Source of the DNA: Plantago major
Taxonomy: Eukaryota > Streptophyta > Magnoliopsida > Lamiales > Plantaginaceae
Direction: 5' to 3'
Length of the DNA stretch: 64,000 bases
Assembly (NCBI GenBank): GCA_026545765.1
Contig: CM048840.1
Span: 51,646,580-51,710,579, forward strand
Shown: positions 57,139 to 64,000 of the stretch, piece after piece
Layout of the letters: the number at the start of each line of letters is the position of its first letter
Position numbering within the stretch: position 1 is the first letter of the stretch
The notes under the pieces: model-generated
Seen by the model: the letters and a program-made list of their open reading frames with translations, nothing else
The model's database searches: none
What the model was told of the DNA's origin: nothing
Translations under genes and position numbers: made by a program

Positions 57139-60100
57139 TCAATCTACAAATTTCCTATCACCAAACCTTTTGACATCATCAGAGTAGTCATAGAGAAATG
57201 TTCTGACAATCATCTCTGTGTCTCTGGAAAATCCACAGACTTCCTTGTAGGTTTTGGTAGGATTCTTCTTGGCAAAGTGCTTGACCCACAAATACTTTCC
57301 CCACTTCCAGGCATGCTCGATTCTAATATCTGATAGCTTGAAGTATTCATATATGATCTTCAGATATCTGATGTCACCCTTGTATTGATCTTCAGTCAAG
57401 TAGAAGGACTCATAGGGTTCCACAGCAAGTCTTGCTCTTGTGCCTGTTCCAGTGATGTTGGGAATTCTGTGCACATCATCTGGCTTTCCATAAGGACATT
57501 CATCAGAGAGGTCCTTTTTCATGGCTTCTATTCTCTTGATTACTTCAAAATCCAACTAGGCTTTGATGTGGTTGGTGTTAATCAAGATTGGCTTGTATTT
57601 TCTCCATGCCATGAGTTGTTTATGGATTGGTTCTGGAAATTTTTCATTTACCAATAAGTGCTTGAGTTCCAGAATCTAGTAGCCATTCTTCTGATTAATG
57701 CACCTGTAGACAGAGGAATCATTGTTGGTCTTCACATACTCAATCTTGGCTTCTTCAGGCCTGAGTGGTAGTTGAAGTTTTCTTTGTTCATCTCTCAGCC
57801 TGTTCCTCCTTTGTCTTGAATTTTCCCTTGGGGTTTTGCTTGAAGAACCACCTTGGATAGACTTGGTATTTCCAGAGGGTGTTTTAGCTGCCAAAGGCTT
57901 TGCAGCTATGGGCTCAGTGAGGCTATCAATTTTTCTTTTTCTGTGAAGAGGAGCTTCATCATCATCAATATCAATTCTTGTGAGACTTTTGCAGCCTTCT
58001 CCATTGCCCATGGATTTGATTTGGCCTTCTTCTTCTTCTTCTTCTTCTTCTTCTTCTTCTTCTTCTTCTTCTTCTTCTTCTTCTTCTTCTTCTTCTTCAG
58101 AAGACTCATCAATCCCTCTTACTTGTCTTCTCCTTGGAGCCTTGGTACTCCTTGGAGGTTTATGTGCTCTGGCCCTTGTTGTCATTCCTTTTTCAGGAAG
58201 TTGCTCAGTGGTGGCCACTATCTGTAGAGCAGTCTGACTGGAGGAGGGCTCATTAAATCTGAGAGGTGGTTGTTCAGATTTTCTTTTGTTTCCTCTTCCT
58301 CTTCCTCTTCCTCTCTGAGCATCTTGAAATCCTTCCCCCTTAGTTATTGTTGACTGACTAAGAATCACAAAGGATTCTGAAAAGGAGTTAAAGTTGCCTT
58401 GCAGATAGTTGTAAGCAGCAACCAACTGTTCCAGAGTGGCCTTGAGCTCCTGATTTTGTTTGATAAGACCAGTATTCTTATCAGTGAGCTCTGCCAGTGG
58501 GCCTTGAGTAGCATCTGCTTTTCCAGCAGCATAGATAGCCTCATTGAGGGCTTTTTTAGCAAGATTATTGTCATCATCCCTTACCATGCCTAGGTCTCTC
58601 TGAGCAATGACCAAGCTTGTTGTTCTTTGAGTGAGTAGCTCAGTGAACTTTTTCATTTCAGCAGAGACTGATGCAATTACTTCTTCATTTTGTTGAGACA
58701 ACTCCTTTCTTAGAGTTTCCAGAACTTGGTATCTGGCCATGTAATCATGGGAGTTGAGATTTGGTTTCTTACTGAAGCTTTGAGGAGCTATCAATTTTCT
58801 CTTTAAGTGAGAAACTCCCAAGTGAACATTTGCATGTTCTGCCAAGGTTCTGTCTTCTTCATCATCTGAGTCATCAGCCCAGTGATTTTCATCCTCTTGT
58901 ACTTCTTCATCAAGGTTTCTGAAAGCGGCAACCATCTCAGATATGGGTTTCTTGCCTTTGGAGGATGGTTTCTTTGGTGAAGATGTAGCATTAGCATCAT
59001 GCTTTGCTTCAGATGCTTGTTCAGCATCTAGCTCCTTAGTAATATAGTCAACAGCTTCCCGGAGCTCTTTAATCTCAGAGTAAGCTTGCGTTTCCTTCCG
59101 TGTTTGTTCTTCAAGTTTGTCTAGCTTGACTCTGGATTCAGCTATATTTTCTTCCAGTTGAAGATGTAGATGTTGTTTTTCCTCCAACAGTTGTTTGAGT
59201 TGAGCAACTCTGGCTTGTGCATCTGATATTTTCTGAGTTGTTTCCTCAGAGTGCTCAACTACTTGTTCAGTAGTATCTTTGAAATTGGGGAGTTGGATGA
59301 GTAGATTTTTGAGGAGATGGAGGAGGGGATTGCTGTGATGTCCTCTCAGTGTGCTTTTTAGCAGCTGAGGCATTGTTTCCTTGTGGAATCCCTCCTGTCC
59401 CTGGTGCAGGGGCATCATCATCATCTTTCTTATGCTCATCCTTGTGATGGTCAGAAGGAGGATCTTCATAATTGTTCTCATCAGTTTCCTTCTCTTCTTC
59501 ATCTTCAGAGACCAGGTTGATCACTTCTGGAATAGTGACCGTTTGCCCATTAACTTCCTCTTGTTCAGAGGGTATGTATTGTAGAGTCTGGGGCAAAGTA
59601 GGCTTGAATGCCATCTGTAGTGCAGTCCGACCATCCGCTTGTTTGAAAGCTTGGATCGACTTTCGGCCACTTCCTTGACAAAATCCTTATCCATCAATGT
59701 TCGAAGAATATTGTTCGATGGGAACATTGCATGGACGTAGTTTTCAAGTCGAGGCTTGTGCTCTCCTTGTGTGGTGATCACCACCTTTAAGATTTCAGAT
59801 AGATCGAGACGCCAGCTTTGCCATTTCTTGAAGCATTTCAGATGCTTTGGCAAAGTGTGTTCCTTGAAGAAAGGAAGCAGGTCCTCTTTCTCATCAACAG
59901 GGACCTTAGTGGCACTTGTTTGAGCCTGAAAGAAAGAGTTTTGAGTTAGATTCAAAACTTGTGTAGATATCTGAGTACGAGTGTAGTTAGGTTTTTGAGT
60001 TACCTGAATGAGTACATCAGGCTCAGAGAATTGTACTATTGAGGCAGGGGGTGCCTCAGATATCTTGTTGTGAGGTGGAGACTTGGAAGTCTGGTCCTCA

Positions 60101-61730
60101 TCAACCTTTCTTTTTGCTTGATCCTGAGAATTAAAATTATCACAATTCTTAGGAAATTGTCATGAAAGAATTTATGCAATTAAGCTTCAATGATTTCTGA
60201 GGTTTCCACTTACTTCCTCAACAGGAGGCTCAGAATCATTTTTCGCAGAAACGTTCTCAGTTTCTGGTGTTCTTTCTGGTGATGTTGCCTTGGGGGCTTC
60301 ATCAATTTCCATGGGTGCAGGGGATGTCGCAACTCTTTCCCGTTGCACTTCTACTTCTGAATGAGCCTGTAAGTAGAAAGTATTGAGTAATTAGAGAAGA
60401 ATTTATATTAACCCATAATGAAGAATGTTTATCACTGATTTTCATATACTTCACACTAGAAGGCTCAATGACATTTTCTTCAAAAACATTGATGGTTTCT
60501 GGGTCCTTTTCTGGCATGTCTGTCTTATCTTCTTCTTTCTCAGTTGGAGCCTGTAGCACAGGCTCAGATTCCTTAAGAGGTGAGGTTGTAGTAACCTCCT
60601 TCTCAGTCTCTGAGGCAAGCTTTCCAGCTTCCTCTTGTTCTTGTGTTTCTAATTCAGCTTGTAACAAAGAAATTTTATCAAATAACAAGATTAATAAACA
60701 CAAATTATCACAAGTAGAGAGTTAAACCATTCAGCTACCTAAGCAGTGTCAGGCTGATTGGTCTCTGGAACTTGTGACCCTTCTATGTTTTGGTCTTGTT
60801 GTTCCATTTCAGATTCTTTGTTTGAAGTTTCAGGTACTTTAGACCTTTCCTGAGTATGAAACTCAGTTGCCTTTCTGGTTGATCATTCTGAGCAGATGCC
60901 TTAGTTTGATCCCTCTCATTGAGTTGGGGAACCTGCTCTTTTGCAGGATTTTCTTCAGCAATGAATGATCTTTGGTTACGTTTCAAGTACCATTTCAGCA
61001 GTATTCACATCTGGCTGTTGTGGTTGTTGTGCTTGAGACAGACTGTTGAGTGTTGAGGAAATGGCAGTATCCTCCAACACTAAGCTATCACTCATCAGAG
61101 CATCTTCAATATCTTTCAGTCTTTCTTGCTCTGATGGTGTAATTTGTCCAGTGACCTTGGACACAGTTGCTTCTTCAGCAACCTTTGAAATAGATGCTTG
61201 TTCAGCAACATGTGGTGTAGGTTCTTCTTCAGATACCTCTACATCAGTTACTTTTTCAGTAACCTTAGCCCTTTTTGATTTTTCTAGGACTTGAGAGATG
61301 ACTAATTCATCATCTTCATCGTCAGAGCTCTCATCAGCATTAGGAACTGATTGGTCCATAATCCCTGCGGTTTCTGTAGATAGGGCTTGGTATCTATCAC
61401 TACTTTCTTTAGTAGCATTGATGAGTTCATCAGCAAGGCTTTCGGCAGTATTCTTAACATTTTTGAAAGCACTTTCTTTTGCTGAGTCTACTTGTTCAGT
61501 AGCCGATATCTGTTTTGCAGCATTGGTGAGTTCATCTGTATTTATGAGTTCATCAGCAGTGGCGGCAGATATTTGGGAATCGACAACCTCAATTGGTGTG
61601 TCTACTGATTTGCCAGCAGACTTCTTTCGTGAAGTTCTGGGCTTCTTGGTAGCAACCTTTCCCTCAGATACCTCTTCAGTCTTTCACTTCTTGGAACCTT
61701 TCTGAGATCCAATAACCTTTTTCAACATGT
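57139..61730 (-). pseudogene. E2 extra gene (ORF3): acidic, coiled-coil protein with short introns
   Basis: Reads from about 61730 to the stop at 57139. Order: basic start (KKPRTSRKKSAGKS), Ser/Glu/Val-rich acidic region (ADESSDDEDDELVISQVLEK), four short introns (60659-60738, 60367-60454, 60124-60213, 59926-60003; 78-90 bp, phase 0), a conserved-looking block (EDLLPFFKEHTLPKHLKCFK, ENYVHAMFPSNNILRTLMDK), long coiled coil (ARVAQLKQLLEEKQHLHLQL), RGRGRGRGNKRKS, a poly-Glu run encoded by a GAA/TTC microsatellite, and a C-terminal block (YLKIIYEYFKLSDIRIEHAW then KWGKYLWVKHF). Two amber stops (near 57676 and 57557), a TGA near 61681 and two frameshifts show decay. Function unknown; nuclear or structural roles are guesses. 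Confidence 0.6.
58026..58098. repeat. (TTC)n microsatellite coding poly-Glu
   Basis: About 24 uninterrupted TTC units on the plus strand, read as GAA (Glu) in E2 ORF3 on the minus strand. Confidence 0.95.
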
Positions 61731-62109
61731 TCTCTGATGAAGTGGTGTCTAACATCAATGTGCTTTGTTCTTGCATGAAACTTAGGATTCTGAGTTATGG
61801 CAATGGCACTTGTGTTGTCACAGAAAATGGGAGTTTTCTCTTCATTGAGTCCATAGTCTCTGAGTTGTTGTTGTATCCACAATATATGTGAAGCACAACA
61901 CCCAGCAGCAATATATTCAGCCTCTGTGGTAGATGTGGCAATTGAATTTTGTTTCTTGCTGAACCAAGATATCAATCTAGCACCAAGAAATTGACAAGTT
62001 CCTGAGGTGCTTTTTCTATCAAGCAATGATCCAGCATAGTCGGCATCTGAATAGCCAACCAAACTCAATCCACTATCTTTTGGATACCACAATCCAACTT
62101 CTACAGTAC
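61676..62109 (-). pseudogene. E2 Copia RNase H fragment
   Basis: Minus strand: YSDADYAGSLLDRKSTSGTC, QNSIATSTTEAEYIAAGCCA, DNTSAIAITQNPKFHARTKH, VRHHFIREHVEKG, nearly identical to E1. After HVEKG it departs from E1 and runs straight into ORF3 sequence, so the rest of RNase H, the hairpin array and the ORF3 beginning are deleted. The upstream pol is separated by the E3 insertion at 62110. Confidence 0.85.
62105..62109. repeat. Candidate 5-bp target duplication of E3
   Basis: AGTAC immediately before the E3 LTR. The other copy lies beyond the window. Confidence 0.4.
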
Positions 62110-63744
62110 TGTTAGGAAATTTGTTAGATATTTTGTTAGAAATATCTGTTTAGATTTTGATCAGCAACATGATGACTTATCTTAGTCTCAGAAAGGTGAT
62201 TAGTACTCTTGGTTCACTTGAACATTGTAAAAGAGGAAACCCACTAAGTATGATAGTCTAGCTAATCTTGTATAGGATGTTAGGTTTCAAAATGTAATTT
62301 TTATTTTATGAAGAGAAGACCAAGAAGAAGACATCCAAGGTAACAAGTTCAACGACATTGAAGATTTGAAGAAACTGCACAAGATTACTGAAATAGTTTT
62401 GCAGATACCTTGGTCAGATATCTTGAAGACACGAATAGTTTTAAACAAGCTGTGTCACAAGAGATATCTGAGAACTAGAAGGTTTTCTGAAAACCAGGAA
62501 AGTGCTCACAGATATCTACTCTCAGATACCTTGAGCCTTAACCACATTTCTGAAAAAGAAATATATTGCAACAAAGTTGTTTCAATAAAGTGGTATCTGA
62601 AGATTAAAGATAAGGACGTGCAAAGAATCAGATAATACTAGTCTCGACATCGAGCATAGTTCCGTTACCTACAGACAAAAAGTACAGTACAATGCATTTA
62701 ATGCACGGACAAAGATGTCTGAATAAAAGCAACGGTACCTTCTGAAGAAGAAGACAAACCTACTACAGTACTATACACAGATATTAATAGTTTGAATTTG
62801 ATTTAAGCCTAACGGATACTATTCAACGACATTCAAATTCATCTATAAATATCAATACTTAGACTACTTGAGAAGACACCTTGAACTCCATAAACACGCT
62901 GAACAACATATTCTCTCAAGCAAACTACTTATCCTCAAAGCTTTCTGTTGCGACCAAAGCTCCTGATCTTAAGTAGCACTAAAGTTCTAAGTGTCCTGAT
63001 CCTAAACAAGCACTGCTATCTGTGAAAGAGTTGAATTGAAAGATCAAGTATATGAGATTCATTCTCTTGAACATTTATCTAAGACTTGGGTCAGTAAAAA
63101 GAACAAGATACCATACATGGAAAAGTGTATTAAGTATACTTGATTCACAGAGCTATATGATTAACTGAAAAGTTATTAAAGAAGCTCATCTGACAACTCA
63201 AACCAAAACCAACACCATCACTTTGTGGAGTATGTGAAGTACTTAGTTTGAGAAACTAAGGAATAACTCCAAGGTTATTGAGGACAGGAAGTACTTAGCT
63301 TGGGAAGCTAGGGAATAGCTCAAAAAGGTTTCTGAGTACAGGAAGTACTTGGTTGTGAAAGCCGGGGAACAACTCAGGGGGAACATTTCGTTGGGAACCA
63401 TTTGTTTAAGGAATCTTAGAATAGGATTTTTGTAAGGTGACCTCAATTATCTATTCTAGTGAATTCTAGGTCTTTGGAAGACCGAAGTGGATTAGTTGGA
63501 GGATTACGCCACCTCCAGATACCACTATACTTGCTGTGTTATTTACTTCTCTGTACTTACTTCTCACCAACACACACACACACTTTAACTGTTTCTGCAC
63601 TTATCTATCTTAAGTCTTCCGCGCTCTGAATCTAAATATCAGATATCTACACAGATATCTGAGAAATAGTTTTTATCGACAAAAGTTTTAAAAGACTATT
63701 CACCCCCCGTCTAGTCTTTTACTTTGCCGTTATCTGGACCAACA
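62110..63744 (+). mobile_element. 5' LTR of Copia-like element E3
   Basis: 1635 bp, starting TGTTAGGAAATTTG and ending TTATCTGGACCAACA, directly followed by a primer-binding site. It is the most complete of the three LTRs. Contains repeated GATATCT motifs, tandem hairpin units (about 63236-63402) and a TATA-like CCACTATACTTG (about 63518). A CA-rich (CACACACACAC) stretch lies near 63570. Confidence 0.92.
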
Positions 63745-63746
63745 AG

Positions 63747-63758
63747 TGGTATCAGAGC
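63747..63758 (+). promoter_or_regulatory. E3 primer-binding site (initiator tRNA-Met)
   Basis: TGGTATCAGAGC, complementary to the 3' end of initiator tRNA-Met, the usual primer of plant Copia elements, two bases after the LTR end. Confidence 0.92.
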
Positions 63759-63860
63759 AGGAGGTTCACAAGCCTTCTGCGCTGAACCTAATCCCCAGAT
63801 AGGTGAAGGAACTTTGTACATCTATGAGGACTATTTAATTTGTGTGTTAAGTGTGCAGGA

Positions 63861-64000
63861 ATGTCTCTGAGTGATGCACCCGTTCTCAAACCAGAGAACT
63901 ACGAGAAATGGAAAAATAACATGATGCTCCACCTTGAAGCCATAAGTGACGAAATGATCGAAGTAATAAAAAATGGCCCAATAGTCATTCAACAACTTAA
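63861..64000 (+). CDS. E3 gag, N-terminal part (runs off the window)
   Basis: Starts MSLSDAPVLKPENYEKWKNN then MMLHLEAISDEM and stays open to the last base. The aromatic/Trp pattern (NYEKWKNNM) matches the start of Copia gag (DUF4219/UBN2 type). It follows the primer-binding site by 102 bp. No damage in the visible part, so E3 may be the youngest and most intact member of the nest. Nucleocapsid precursor; the remainder lies outside the window. Confidence 0.8.
   Translation, partial: MSLSDAPVLKPENYEKWKNNMMLHLEAISDEMIEVIKNGPIVIQQL

Noticed and set aside
57853-58237. Open frames on the plus strand with long poly-Phe or poly-Ser runs
   Set aside because: They are the other readings of the (TTC)n microsatellite opposite the poly-Glu tract of the minus-strand ORF3.

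Overview
The window is nuclear DNA of a flowering plant, most likely a eudicot. Conserved host genes with short GT-AG exons sit in AT-rich DNA packed with nested transposable elements. I see no bacterial, organellar or CRISPR features. Exon models come from reading splice signals and codon phase by eye; family names come from recognised motifs, not from searches.

Host genes: (1) a classical short-chain dehydrogenase/reductase (SDR), 2499-6166 +, 3 exons; (2) cytosolic ribosomal protein eS26 (RPS26), 7009-9153 -, 5 exons, the first coding exon being only the ATG, with a telo-box/site-II promoter; (3) hydroxymethylglutaryl-CoA lyase, 28731-34864 +, 8 coding exons; (4) a small CLE-type secreted peptide gene, 42788-43060 -, with a CLE22-like C-terminus carrying unusual substitutions. 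A B3-domain gene (22643-25853 -) is a pseudogene split by a solo LTR.

Layout of the repeats: 1-1370 is the end of a CACTA transposon. 10010-22380 is a nest: a Copia remnant (minus strand) was split by a LINE with a clear target-site duplication (10867-21628), and the LINE ORF1 was then split by a 5.9-kb CACTA element (about 12031-17905). 22643-28147 holds the B3 pseudogene, a 5'-truncated LINE tail and two solo LTRs with 5-bp duplications. 35.3-42.1 kb is gene-poor, with foldback elements, two families of repeated units and an AT microsatellite. 43.4-47.9 kb holds fragments of a CACTA-associated protein, a LINE and a Copia element. 47913-64000 is a three-level nest of one Copia-like family: E1 (+) is interrupted by E2 (-), which is interrupted by E3 (+), whose gag runs off the right edge.

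The most unusual material is in that last family. It has an extra gene downstream of pol (ORF3) with its own apparent TATA box and at least four short phase-0 introns, an array of hairpins with purine-rich loops between pol and ORF3, and tandem hairpin units in the LTR whose two stem sides change together. Coding regions of these elements are peppered with CAA/CAG/CGA-to-stop changes, as expected from cytosine methylation and deamination.
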